DNA of 15,942 bases from Thermodesulfatator sp. (GCA_003978075.1 QOAM01000014.1:1-15942), one strand, 5' to 3'; positions 1-5,996 are shown, counted from the first letter of the stretch. Numbers and translations are program-made. The notes: a model not told the origin generated them from the sequence alone.

Positions 1-112
1 GGTTTGGCATAAATTAAACTTGAAAGTTGCTCAGAGGTCTCTTCTTTTGGGTTTCGCCGGTTTCGAATCTCTCCTTTTGAGCGCTAACCTTTCTCCCTCC
101 TTTCTGCCGTTC

Positions 113-337
113 TCAAGCCGCCTTCTTTAGAACTTCCGGTTCGGAAGGGAAGCTTTCCACGAGGAGTCTAGCGAGGTCCACCTTTCGGCTGGCGTTGTCT
201 ATGCCTATGCCCACTATGTTTCCGTTTTCGTCGAGGTCCAGGACCACGCCCTCGGCCACTTCTACGGCGTCCACTCCGGGCTTTTCCGAAAGGTCGATAT
301 AAAGGGAGTCGGTTTCAGGGTAGTATCTGAGCCTCAT
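113..337 (-). CDS. DUF2283 family small protein
   Basis: This 74-aa protein opens MRLRYYPETDSLYIDLS and continues with an acidic-hydrophobic pattern ending in a DLDENGNIVGIGI-like turn. That is the compact all-beta layout of the DUF2283 family, whose biochemical role is unknown; in this family the gene often sits directly behind a DUF4258 gene. Here the ATG (337-335) overlaps the TGA that would end the upstream DUF4258 reading frame (336-334) in an ATGA junction, so translation was originally coupled. An AGAGG about 9 nt upstream can serve as ribosome binding site. The partner is now broken, so this gene may be an orphan remnant of a two-gene cassette. Family assignment is by sequence pattern only; function is unknown. 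Confidence 0.75.
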   Translation of the reverse strand: MRLRYYPETDSLYIDLSEKPGVDAVEVAEGVVLDLDENGNIVGIGIDNASRKVDLARLLVESFPSEPEVLKKAA

Positions 338-562
338 GGTTTAAACCTCTTGTTGGGGAAGGCATGTGTATGGTGGTTTTGTCTTCCAGGATGATGACCC
401 GGAAGACTCTTCCTCCGAACTCTTCCACCACTCCCCAGAACCTCCAGCGATTGTCCTCTTGGCACTCCACCTTTATGGGGTTTTCTACGATCCTGATGCA
501 CTACTCCTTTTCTTCAAAACCTCTTCTTCGAAGTATCTGGTGAACCCGTACTTGGTTTTCAC
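334..562 (-). pseudogene. Decayed DUF4258 gene (partner of DUF2283)
   Basis: Reading the minus strand from GTG 562 gives VKTKYGFTRYFEEEVLKKR, then a loss of frame. A second frame resumes with IRIVENPIKVECQEDNRWRF and continues to a VIILEDKTTIH segment. The frame breaks again near 355 where one base seems missing (CACATGCC where CACAATGCC would give HNAFPNKRFKP), and the last codons run into a TGA overlapping the DUF2283 start. This order of segments is that of DUF4258 proteins. Compared with what I recall of the family, some 5-7 residues are missing after KKR and one base is missing near the end, so the gene is dead by at least two lesions. No convincing ribosome binding site precedes the GTG, and a TAA lies two codons upstream of it. 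Confidence 0.7.
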
Positions 563-574
563 GGCTTAATAGTA

Positions 575-729
575 TCTGGTGGGGCCTTCTTTTCCAACCC
601 GGAATTGATGTAGACAGTCCGGGGACAGTTTGGGGACGGCCACGATCTTACGAAATCTCACGCTTTCTTGCTGAAAAGATGCGAAATCTTTGTATGTATG
701 GAAGTTCGAATCCTGGCGGCCCCACCAGA
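575..729. repeat. 12-bp inverted repeat pair bounding 131 bp
   Basis: TCTGGTGGGGCC at 575-586 is perfectly inverted at 718-729 (GGCCCCACCAGA). The right arm coincides with the acceptor end and CCA of the tRNA-like fragment. The arms could be ends of a very small non-autonomous element or two oppositely oriented copies of an attachment core. If transcribed, they would pair like an acceptor stem. No coding potential lies between them. Confidence 0.4.
704..727 (+). repeat. tRNA 3'-end fragment, candidate att core
   Basis: The 24 nt from GTTCGAATCC to GGCCCCACCA form a textbook T-loop, 3' T-stem, 3' acceptor strand, discriminator A and CCA. The 5' T-stem strand that should precede it is absent: GGAAG stands where CCAGG would be needed to pair with CCTGG, and no D-arm or anticodon arm precedes it. 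A piece running from the T-loop to CCA is what a tRNA-targeting integrase leaves at the far end of an inserted element. The donor tRNA would start GGGGCCG (an alanine-type acceptor is one option) and is not in this window; it differs from the tRNA-Arg here. Confidence 0.45.
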
Positions 730-1053
730 CAAGAAGCGATAGGCCTCTTTCCCTTGGCTTTCAATACTTTGCTGTAAATTTAGTCCTTCCGGGAATTGTA
801 GGGAAGGCCATTTTGGGGCTGAATTTTTGGGGATAGGTAAAAAGTATTGGTTCGGCAAAAAAATCGATTCTAGGGCCATTCTGGAGCCATAGAGAGGGTA
901 TTTTGGAAGGGGGTTAGCCCCACCTTTGACTTTCCCCACTTTTTCCCCATCCTCAAAAGACTAGAGCATAAAAGACCCTGTGCATCCAGGTGGGGAATAG
1001 GTGGGGAAAAGGATCTTCTTGGAATGATTGGATTCCGAAACCCTTGATATTCT

Positions 1054-1130
1054 TGGTGCCCCCGGGAGGACTCGAACCCCCAACCCACGGCTTAGAAGGC
1101 CGCTGCTCTATCCGATTGAGCTACGGGGGC
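1054..1130 (-). tRNA. tRNA-Arg (UCU anticodon)
   Basis: The minus strand folds into a full cloverleaf of 77 nt including an encoded CCA. The acceptor strands GCCCCCG and CGGGGGC pair perfectly. The D-arm has GCTC/GAGC, and the anticodon stem GCGGC/GCCGT closes the loop CTTCTAA with anticodon TCT, reading AGA/AGG arginine codons. The T-arm GGGGG-TTCGAGT-CCTCC has one G-T pair. It begins 29 nt after the stop of the small Cys-pair protein gene on the same strand, so it may be co-transcribed with it. No U-tract terminator is evident just downstream. Confidence 0.97.
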
Positions 1131-1159
1131 TTTCCTTAAATTTTGACATAGCTCAACCC

Positions 1160-1399
1160 TTAAGCAAGGGCCTCCTCTTCTTTGCTCTCCGGAACCTCCT
1201 CTTGGGAAGGGATCTCCGGAGCTCGAATAAATTCTCGAATTTTTTCTACCTCTTGCGGGAGATCGGGATCTTGCTGGCACATCTCACACTGACGGATGTG
1301 CCGCTGGATGAATTCCATCATACGTGCTGGAGCTAAAGCATCCTCACGTACTTTGAGAAACCAGTCCCGGATAAGGATCCTCAGGCGCTTGCACTGCAT
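1160..1399 (-). CDS. Small CxxC protein of unknown function
   Basis: This 79-aa protein has a basic N-terminal half (RLRILIRDWFLKVRED) and a central IRQCEMCQQDPDLP segment with Cys38 and Cys41 next to His34, plus Cys3. The tail is proline- and glutamate-rich and acidic. The CxxC with nearby His could bind a metal, but a full ligand set is not evident, so it may need a dimer. The start chosen is the ATG at 1399; AAAGGGG precedes it but unusually close (1-2 nt), and no alternative start with a better site is seen upstream. A hairpin (1412-1428) lies in its leader. tRNA-Arg follows on the same strand. I do not recognise the family with certainty; coding character is supported by length, composition and lack of competing genes. 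Confidence 0.6.
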   Translation of the reverse strand: MQCKRLRILIRDWFLKVREDALAPARMMEFIQRHIRQCEMCQQDPDLPQEVEKIREFIRAPEIPSQEEVPESKEEEALA

Positions 1400-1411
1400 A
1401 CCCCTTTCTCT

Positions 1412-1433
1412 AGTCTCTTTACGAGACTTTTTT
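1412..1433 (+). terminator. Terminator-like hairpin 1 (plus strand)
   Basis: AGTCTC-TTTAC-GAGACT forms a 6-bp stem followed by a run of six T on the plus strand, the shape of an intrinsic terminator. No plus-strand gene lies upstream, so it either blocks stray plus-strand transcription or acts as a hairpin in the leader of the minus-strand 79-aa gene, just upstream of its start. Confidence 0.45.
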
Positions 1434-1469
1434 CAAAGCTCTCCAGAAAATATAAGCTCGCCATTTTCC

Positions 1470-1493
1470 CTTGGGGCTTGCCCCGAGTTTTTT
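1470..1493 (+). terminator. Terminator-like hairpin 2 (plus strand)
   Basis: CTTGGGG-CTTG-CCCCGAG forms a 7-bp stem (one G-T pair) with a 4-nt loop, followed directly by six T. This is a strong intrinsic terminator in the plus direction. As with the hairpin at 1412, no obvious plus-strand gene feeds it. Confidence 0.55.
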
Positions 1494-1561
1494 AAATCTT
1501 CTCTGGGACCATTTTCGTGGCCTTCCGGAAATTCTTAAAAACCTCGCTCGAAGGTCTCTCC

Positions 1562-1590
1562 TTGACGAGAGGGAGAGCAGCCTTTATATA
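1562..1590 (+). promoter_or_regulatory. Sigma70-type promoter of the 75-aa gene
   Basis: TTGACG (1562-1567), a 17-nt spacer and TATATA (1585-1590) give a near-consensus promoter about 38 nt before the start codon at 1628. The -35 sits inside an inverted repeat (CTCTCC ... GGAGAG), a possible operator. Confidence 0.65.
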
Positions 1591-1627
1591 AAAGGGCCAA
1601 GAATGAAAATCAAGGGGTGAGACATCT

Positions 1628-1855
1628 ATGGCCAGACACAAGAAGATCGAACGGCAGCGGGAGATCGAGCGCCGAAGACGCCGTCGAGCTAAGTTAGCTA
1701 AACTACGTGCCAAAGGACTTTTCCCCCGGCCGGAGGGCTATGATCCCCGGGTCTACCCCTATGTGGCCTATGCTGTAGCTAAAGGTCTCATGAGTTTAGA
1801 AGAGGCCTTAAAACGTCTAGAGGCAGCTAAACTTCCTGAGGCTCAAACCCAGTAA
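1628..1855 (+). CDS. Small Arg/Lys-rich protein, unknown function
   Basis: This 75-aa protein has two parts. Residues 1-30 are a highly basic helix (KKIERQREIERRRRRRAKLA), reminiscent of short nucleic-acid- or ribosome-associated proteins. Residues 31-75 are a compact segment with a tyrosine/proline patch (YDPRVYPYVAYAVAKG) and a final amphipathic helix (SLEEALKRLEAAKL). The start is supported by AAGGGGTGAG just upstream and a near-consensus promoter. The stop lies 3 nt from the pdxJ stop on the opposite strand, so the two transcripts converge with no room for a terminator. Binding to RNA or ribosome is only a guess from charge; the family is not recognised. Confidence 0.7.
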   Translation: MARHKKIERQREIERRRRRRAKLAKLRAKGLFPRPEGYDPRVYPYVAYAVAKGLMSLEEALKRLEAAKLPEAQTQ

Positions 1856-1858
1856 ATC

Positions 1859-2590
1859 TCAGGGGCGAGCCTTTTCAATCAACCTCAACATTTCACGAAC
1901 AGCCTCGGCCATCCCTACCAAAAGGGCCCGTCCTACAATGGCGTGTCCGATACTGAATTCGATTATCTCAGGGATAGCAGCCACTGGTTCAATATTTTCG
2001 TAAGAAAGCCCGTGACCGGCATGCACCTCGAACCCCAGGTCCCGGGCTACCCGAGCCGCTTCTTCTAGACGGGCTAATTCCTTTTCTCTTTCCTCCTCCC
2101 CCCGGGCTTCGGCATAATGTCCCGTGTGGAGTTCTACTACATCGGCCCCGGTGCGAGCCGCAGCCTTGAGCTCCTCCGGATCGGGATTGATAAAAAGACT
2201 CACTTTCAGGATACCTCCTTCCTTGAGACGCTCTACCACCTGGGCCACCTTTTTGGTGTGTCCCTTGACCGCTAGCCCCCCTTCAGTGGTAATCTCCGTC
2301 CTTTTTTCGGGGACTAGGGTTACTTGATCCGGCCTGACCTCCAGGGCGAACTGGATCATCTCCTCCGTGGCAGCCATTTCCAAGACAAGTTTGGTCTTTA
2401 CGATTTCCCGGAGCAGCCGGACATCCCGCTCTTGAATATGGCGCCGATCTCCCCGGAGATGCACTACGATCCCGTGGGCCCCTCCGAGTTCGGCCAGCAC
2501 CGCGGCGTGGACCGGATCGGGATAATGCACCTTGCGGGCTTCCCTTACCGTGGCTACATGGTCTACATTTACCGCAAGCTTGGCCGGCAT
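1859..2590 (-). CDS. pdxJ: Pyridoxine 5'-phosphate synthase PdxJ (internal start)
   Basis: PdxJ condenses 1-deoxy-D-xylulose 5-phosphate with 3-amino-2-oxopropyl phosphate to make pyridoxine 5'-phosphate in the DXP-dependent vitamin B6 pathway. From the internal ATG the product is 243 aa, the usual family length, with an intact N-terminus (MPAKLAVNVDHVATVREARK) and all conserved segments to the C-terminal phosphate-binding EFSIGHAIVGRALLVG. The AAAGGAGG Shine-Dalgarno before this ATG strongly supports independent initiation. It is listed separately from the longer YbeY-PdxJ frame because either or both products may be made. B6 supply fits the PLP-dependent IlvE and ArgD encoded nearby, though that link is loose. 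Confidence 0.88.
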   Translation of the reverse strand: MPAKLAVNVDHVATVREARKVHYPDPVHAAVLAELGGAHGIVVHLRGDRRHIQERDVRLLREIVKTKLVLEMAATEEMIQFALEVRPDQVTLVPEKRTEITTEGGLAVKGHTKKVAQVVERLKEGGILKVSLFINPDPEELKAAARTGADVVELHTGHYAEARGEEEREKELARLEEAARVARDLGFEVHAGHGLSYENIEPVAAIPEIIEFSIGHAIVGRALLVGMAEAVREMLRLIEKARP

Positions 2591-3025
2591 ATATTCCCTC
2601 CTTTGAAGAAATTTTACTACTTTCTTATGCCCTCTAGGGGCCAACTTTTCAAGGACTTGGGCCTCAAGAGCCGCCATGCGTGCTGCTGCCACCCCTCCTC
2701 TTTCATGTTCATGTCCCAAGAGATGGAGAAGACCGTGTACCGCCAGAGCCAAAAGATAGGCCTGATAGGGGAAACCGTAGGATTCAGCCTCCCGACGGGC
2801 GGTATCTTGAGAGATGAAAATCTCCCCCAAAAAAGGGGAGCGAGGGGGACGCCGGCCTTCCCAATAGGAAAAAGAAATTACGTTCGTGGGACCAGAACGT
2901 CCTAGATACTGCCGATTGATTCCCGCTATAGTCTTGTCGTCCACTAGATAGATCTCGAGAGTCTTTTCCGGGAGCCCCAAGATTTCTAAGGCTTCAGATA
3001 GTTTTTTCTGCAAATATTTTTTCAC
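1859..3025 (-). CDS. ybeY-pdxJ: YbeY endoribonuclease-PdxJ continuous reading frame
   Basis: One uninterrupted frame of 388 codons joins two normally separate enzymes. Residues 1-130 are YbeY, the zinc endoribonuclease of 16S rRNA maturation: the ligand motif is HGLLHLLGHEH (His97, His101, His107). Residues 146-388 are a complete PdxJ, pyridoxine 5'-phosphate synthase, with VNVDHVATVREAR, HLRGDRRHIQERDV, ELHTGHYAEA, HAGHGLSYENI and EFSIGHAIVGRAL. The 15-residue joint is basic (GHKKVVKFLQRREY). The start chosen is GTG 3025, overlapping the trmI TGA (GTGA). The pdxJ ATG at 2590 has a perfect AAAGGAGG 6 nt upstream, inside the ybeY frame, so PdxJ may also be made alone. Stops exist in both other frames at the joint (TAG TAA near 2620), so a single indel could have removed the ybeY stop. 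Confidence 0.85.
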   Translation of the reverse strand: MKKYLQKKLSEALEILGLPEKTLEIYLVDDKTIAGINRQYLGRSGPTNVISFSYWEGRRPPRSPFLGEIFISQDTARREAESYGFPYQAYLLALAVHGLLHLLGHEHERGGVAAARMAALEAQVLEKLAPRGHKKVVKFLQRREYMPAKLAVNVDHVATVREARKVHYPDPVHAAVLAELGGAHGIVVHLRGDRRHIQERDVRLLREIVKTKLVLEMAATEEMIQFALEVRPDQVTLVPEKRTEITTEGGLAVKGHTKKVAQVVERLKEGGILKVSLFINPDPEELKAAARTGADVVELHTGHYAEARGEEEREKELARLEEAARVARDLGFEVHAGHGLSYENIEPVAAIPEIIEFSIGHAIVGRALLVGMAEAVREMLRLIEKARP

Positions 3026-3795
3026 TTCTCTAGCACCTTGCGGGCAAAGATGAGGTAGCCGGTGTGGGCCACCATGCGGTCCTCTGGCCGGAGCCTTTCC
3101 GGATTCACCTTGTAAAATCGTTCCAGGACTTCCTGGACCTCCAGACCTACGAAGGGCCAAGCGTAAAGGGCTTCCAGGAGACGGGAGACTTGATTAACTG
3201 TGGGGACCAAGGCCCCGAAGGGGGCCCCTCCCTTGAGGGCTTTCCAGGCCCCGGGTAGCAGCTCCCAGGGCTCGCGCACATCTAAAAAGAGGGCGTCTAC
3301 CGCCTCTTTTTCTTCAAAGCCCCCCCGGGCCTCCTCCCGGAAGATCACCCGCTCAAGCAGCCCCACCCGGGCCAGATTCCTTCGGGCCACCTCCCGAAAG
3401 CGGGCCTCCTTCTCATAAGTGATAACCCGTCCCTCTGGCCCTACAGCTGCGGCCAGAGCTAGAGTGAGGGCCCCGGACCCTGTGCCGCACTCGAGAACCG
3501 TCTTCCCCGCCTGTATATCCAGCTTCAGGAGCACCAGGCCGATCTCCTTGGGATAAATGATCTGGGTGGCCCGGTGAACCTTCATCAGGTGGTCGTGGAG
3601 GGTGGGCTTCAGGGCGTAAAAAGGCTGGCCTCTCTGGCCCAAGGCCTTGCTTCCCCAAGGTTTTCCCAAGAAGACCCCTAGGTTCACTACATCGCGATGG
3701 GTGTGAAAAGGGCGATCTTGAGCAGGCAAGAGATAGGTATACCCTCCGGGGGCCAAGAGAAGCAAAAGGTCTCCTTCCCGGATGATCTCGGTCAT
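3022..3795 (-). CDS. trmI: tRNA (adenine-58-N1)-methyltransferase TrmI
   Basis: This 257-aa protein matches the TrmI/GCD14 class, which methylates A58 in the T-loop of tRNA and is important for tRNA stability at high temperature. An N-terminal beta domain (EGDLLLLLAPGGYTYLLP) is followed by TQIIYPKEIGLVLLKLDI, then the SAM-binding loop VLECGTGSGALTLALA (about residues 100-115), the acidic residue after beta2 (VITYEKE), and LDVREPWE. The C-terminal RPEDRMVAHTGYLIFARK is typical of the family. The length is usual. It starts 19 nt after the M18 stop with only a weak ribosome binding site, and its TGA overlaps the ybeY GTG, so translation is probably coupled through the operon. Confidence 0.92.
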   Translation of the reverse strand: MTEIIREGDLLLLLAPGGYTYLLPAQDRPFHTHRDVVNLGVFLGKPWGSKALGQRGQPFYALKPTLHDHLMKVHRATQIIYPKEIGLVLLKLDIQAGKTVLECGTGSGALTLALAAAVGPEGRVITYEKEARFREVARRNLARVGLLERVIFREEARGGFEEKEAVDALFLDVREPWELLPGAWKALKGGAPFGALVPTVNQVSRLLEALYAWPFVGLEVQEVLERFYKVNPERLRPEDRMVAHTGYLIFARKVLEK

Positions 3796-3814
3796 GTAGG
3801 GTATCCAAAAGTTT

Positions 3815-5233
3815 TTAGGCAGAGTCCCCTGCGGAAAGAAAGGCCTTGTAAGCCTGGTAAGTCATATAAAGATCGGCTTTGTGGGCTACCTCAAAGGGGG
3901 AGTGCATGCCCAGAAGCGGTGGGCCTAAATCCACGATATCCATGCCGTAGGCTGCAAGATATTTGGCTACCGTGCCCCCTCCTCCTTCATCCACCTTACC
4001 CATGGAGGCTGCCTGATAGATGACCCGGGCTTCGGAAAAAATGCGCCGCAGCCAGGCCACATATTCCGCATGGGCATCGTTGGCCATGTACTTCCCACCG
4101 TGACCGGTGTATTTGGTGAGCACTACCCCGTAGCCCATGCGAGCGTCGTTGAGTTTTTCGTGGACCTCGAGGTAATGGGGATCCATGCCCGCTGTAACAT
4201 CCCCGGAAATGGCCCGCGTCCGCAAGAGGGCCTCGAGCACTGTATCCCCCTGAGGGGTGATCCCCCAAAGTTTGAGGTAATCATAGATCAGCTTTTCCAG
4301 AAAGCGACTTTTGGCCCCGGTGTTGCCGTCGGAGCCGATCTCTTCCTTGTCCAGAAAGATCACCAGAGTAGAGTACTCCGGCTCTTGCAGGTCGAGCAGG
4401 GCGGCGAGGGCGGCAAAGGCGCAAATGCGATCGTCTTGTCCGTAACCACCAATAAAGGCCCGATCAAGGCCCACTTCCACCGCCGGTCCAGCTGGCACTA
4501 CTTCCAACTCTGCACTTACGAAGTCCTCCTCGGTAATTCCGTATCTTTCATGAAGGAGTTTAAGAATGGCCAGCTTTACCCGATCCTTTTCTTCGGGATC
4601 GCCGGGCAAGGGAAGCCCCCCTACCAGGACATTAAGTTTCTCGCCGGGAATGGCCTCGGAGAGCTTTTTCTCCCCCTGGACTTTGCGAGCCAGGTGGGGC
4701 AAAAGGTCGCACACTGTCAGCACCGGATCATCAGGGGTCTCTCCCAGGACTATTTTTATCCGACTTCCATCGGGTTTGATCACCACCCCATGAAGGGCCA
4801 AAGGCCGGGCCACCCAGTGGTATTTCTTGATGCCTCCGTAGTAATGAGTCTTAAAGAAGGCCAACTCCAGCTCCTCATATAAGGGGTGAAGCTTGAGGTC
4901 CAGACGAGGGCTGTCAATATGCGTGGCGATAAGGCGCAATCCATAATAGGGGGGCTTTTTTCCAGCCACCAGGGCCGCCAGAGTCTTTTCGCGGAAGATG
5001 GTGTAATAGCGGGCTGAAGGTCTTTCACTAAACCCCGCCTTCTTCAAGAGGGTCGTGATGGCTTCTACACATTCCCTTTCCGTTTTGGCCAAAGAGAGGA
5101 ACCTGCGATAATCCGCGGCCAGTCTCTCCAAAGACTCTTTGTCCTTTTCCGCAAGCTGATCCCAGACAGGTCGAGGACGATAGGCCAGCTCTTCTTTAAG
5201 GGCCTTGAGTTTATCTTTGGTTTCCTCCCCCAT
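3815..5233 (-). CDS. apeA: M18 family aminopeptidase
   Basis: This 472-aa cytosolic metallopeptidase has the full di-zinc ligand set of family M18 (aspartyl/leucyl aminopeptidase type): THIDSPRLDLKL (His, then Asp), GQDDRICAFAAL (bridging Asp), FLDKEEIGSDGNTGAKSRF (catalytic Glu pair), SGDVTAGMDPHY and, near the end, GMHSPFEVAHKADLYMTYQAY (His ligand). HGGKYMANDAHAE is another conserved block. The frame is open 11 codons further upstream, but the ATG at 5233 is chosen because GGGAGGTG lies 6-7 nt before it. It is the first gene of the operon with trmI and ybeY-pdxJ and has its own promoter. It likely trims N-terminal residues from peptides in the cytoplasm; substrate preference cannot be read from the sequence. 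The symbol is tentative. Confidence 0.9.
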   Translation of the reverse strand: MGEETKDKLKALKEELAYRPRPVWDQLAEKDKESLERLAADYRRFLSLAKTERECVEAITTLLKKAGFSERPSARYYTIFREKTLAALVAGKKPPYYGLRLIATHIDSPRLDLKLHPLYEELELAFFKTHYYGGIKKYHWVARPLALHGVVIKPDGSRIKIVLGETPDDPVLTVCDLLPHLARKVQGEKKLSEAIPGEKLNVLVGGLPLPGDPEEKDRVKLAILKLLHERYGITEEDFVSAELEVVPAGPAVEVGLDRAFIGGYGQDDRICAFAALAALLDLQEPEYSTLVIFLDKEEIGSDGNTGAKSRFLEKLIYDYLKLWGITPQGDTVLEALLRTRAISGDVTAGMDPHYLEVHEKLNDARMGYGVVLTKYTGHGGKYMANDAHAEYVAWLRRIFSEARVIYQAASMGKVDEGGGGTVAKYLAAYGMDIVDLGPPLLGMHSPFEVAHKADLYMTYQAYKAFLSAGDSA

Positions 5234-5265
5234 GAAGACACCTCCCTTTTGGACCTCTGGGGGCA

Positions 5266-5294
5266 AAGTTAGCCCGGAGGGGCCCTCCGGTCAA
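5266..5294 (-). promoter_or_regulatory. Promoter of the M18-trmI-ybeY/pdxJ operon
   Basis: On the minus strand, TTGACC (5294-5289), a 17-nt spacer and TAACTT (5271-5266) form a good sigma70-type promoter with a leader of about 26 nt to the M18 ATG. The spacer is almost entirely the perfect palindrome CCGGAGGGGCCCTCCGG (5274-5290), which also covers two bases of the -35. This is a likely operator, or a hairpin acting on read-through from ftsY. Confidence 0.55.
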
Positions 5295-5324
5295 CTTACC
5301 GAGAGGTCTCCGAATGGTGAGAGG

Positions 5325-5342
5325 CCTTGACCTGGATCAAGG
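5325..5342 (-). terminator. Hairpin after the kinase gene, weak terminator
   Basis: CCTTGA-TCCAGG-TCAAGG on the minus strand forms a perfect 6-bp stem about 10 nt after the kinase stop codon. The following bases (CCTCTCACC) are not a T tract, so it could be a 3'-end-stabilising hairpin or a Rho-dependent site rather than a classic intrinsic terminator. Confidence 0.3.
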
Positions 5343-5351
5343 GCAGAGGTC

Positions 5352-5996
5352 TTAATATGAGAGAGGCTTCTGAAAAATCTGAAGTGATTCACCCAGCATG
5401 GTTTGCAATTTTTGGAGGAGGGTTAAGCCGGTGTCCTCCAAGCTTACCGGTAGGCGAAGCACAGAGATGCCCCGTTGGGAATAAAACTCAAGGACCGGAC
5501 GCGTCCTTTCTTCATACCATCGGAGCTTACGGGCTACGAGCTCCGGCGTGTCGTCTGAACGTCCTCGGCGATCTCCGGCGGGGTCTTCCTGCAGACGCCT
5601 CCAAAGGACTTGGTGGTCCCCCCAGAGCTCCACAGCCAGGCGCAAATCCACCAGACGCAGCATTTCCCGGGCCTGGCCCAGGTGGCGGGGAAGACCGTTC
5701 AGGACCAGAAGATCCTCTTCACAGGCCCCTTTTCGTCGGAGAAAGGCCCGCAAGATCTTCTCCGCCAGAGGAAAGTGTTCGTCTTCTAAGAGGAGCCCCT
5801 CAGCCAGCACCCTACGCACGAAATACACTTCTTCCAGGGTAAATTCCGATAGGTCTTCTCCAGTAGCCACCCGACGGAGCTCCGCCCCGAAATCGAAATG
5901 AAGGACCCTTCTACCCAGAAAGCCCTCTCTTTCCAAGGCCTGACCCAAGGGGCTCTTCCCGGCTCCGGTGGGACCAACCAGATGGAGGGCCTTCAT
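5352..5996 (-). CDS. Atypical adenylate-kinase-like P-loop kinase
   Basis: This 214-aa protein has a P-loop at residues 8-15 (GPTGAGKS), a nucleoside-monophosphate-binding stretch (HFDFGAELRRVATGEDLSEF), an LNGLPRHLGQA block equivalent to the LDGFPRT-QA block of adenylate kinases, and a C-terminal GRSDDTPELVARKLRWYEERT segment like the R-GR-DD-PE region of the family. The LID insertion is short and has no zinc-binding Cys set. The P-loop lacks the usual GKGT ending, and NGLPR replaces DGFPR. Its ATG overlaps the ftsY TGA (ATGA), so it is translationally coupled to ftsY. The reaction is probably nucleotide phosphotransfer to a nucleoside monophosphate or a related small substrate. The divergence suggests it is not the main Adk, which would be expected elsewhere in the genome. 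Confidence 0.7.
   Translation of the reverse strand: MKALHLVGPTGAGKSPLGQALEREGFLGRRVLHFDFGAELRRVATGEDLSEFTLEEVYFVRRVLAEGLLLEDEHFPLAEKILRAFLRRKGACEEDLLVLNGLPRHLGQAREMLRLVDLRLAVELWGDHQVLWRRLQEDPAGDRRGRSDDTPELVARKLRWYEERTRPVLEFYSQRGISVLRLPVSLEDTGLTLLQKLQTMLGESLQIFQKPLSY

Larger units (their letters stand above)
563..1053. other. Gene-poor stretch with integration-scar features
   Basis: No reading frame here looks like a real protein; the open frames have no family resemblance and no usable ribosome binding sites. What can be seen is a tRNA 3'-end fragment at 704-727, a 12-bp inverted repeat (575-586 and 718-729) and short G-rich repeats (TGGGGA-type words at 630-640 and 990-1010). The stretch lies downstream of tRNA-Arg and beside a decayed cassette, which fits eroded mobile DNA. 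No integrase remnant could be recognised. Confidence 0.4.

Noticed and set aside
31..42. TCAGAGGTCTCT also present at 15691-15702
   Set aside because: A 12-nt exact match at both ends of the window is suggestive of a repeat, but the flanks do not match and AGAGGTCT-type words are common in this sequence, so it is treated as chance.
581..727. tmRNA or an intact or intron-containing tRNA spanning the inverted repeat
   Set aside because: The acceptor-like arms pair, but the 5' T-stem strand does not pair, and there is no D-arm, anticodon arm or tmRNA tag-like reading frame.
870..1020. Integrase remnant beside tRNA-Arg
   Set aside because: Short TGGGGA repeats and a location downstream of a tRNA invited this, but no integrase motif (R-H-R-Y region) could be found in any frame.
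2324..2905. 193-codon plus-strand open frame
   Set aside because: It lies entirely antisense to the well-supported ybeY-pdxJ frame and its translation has no family resemblance.
4070..4882. 270-codon plus-strand open frame
   Set aside because: Antisense to the M18 aminopeptidase gene, whose catalytic motifs are intact; the open frame is a by-product of codon bias.
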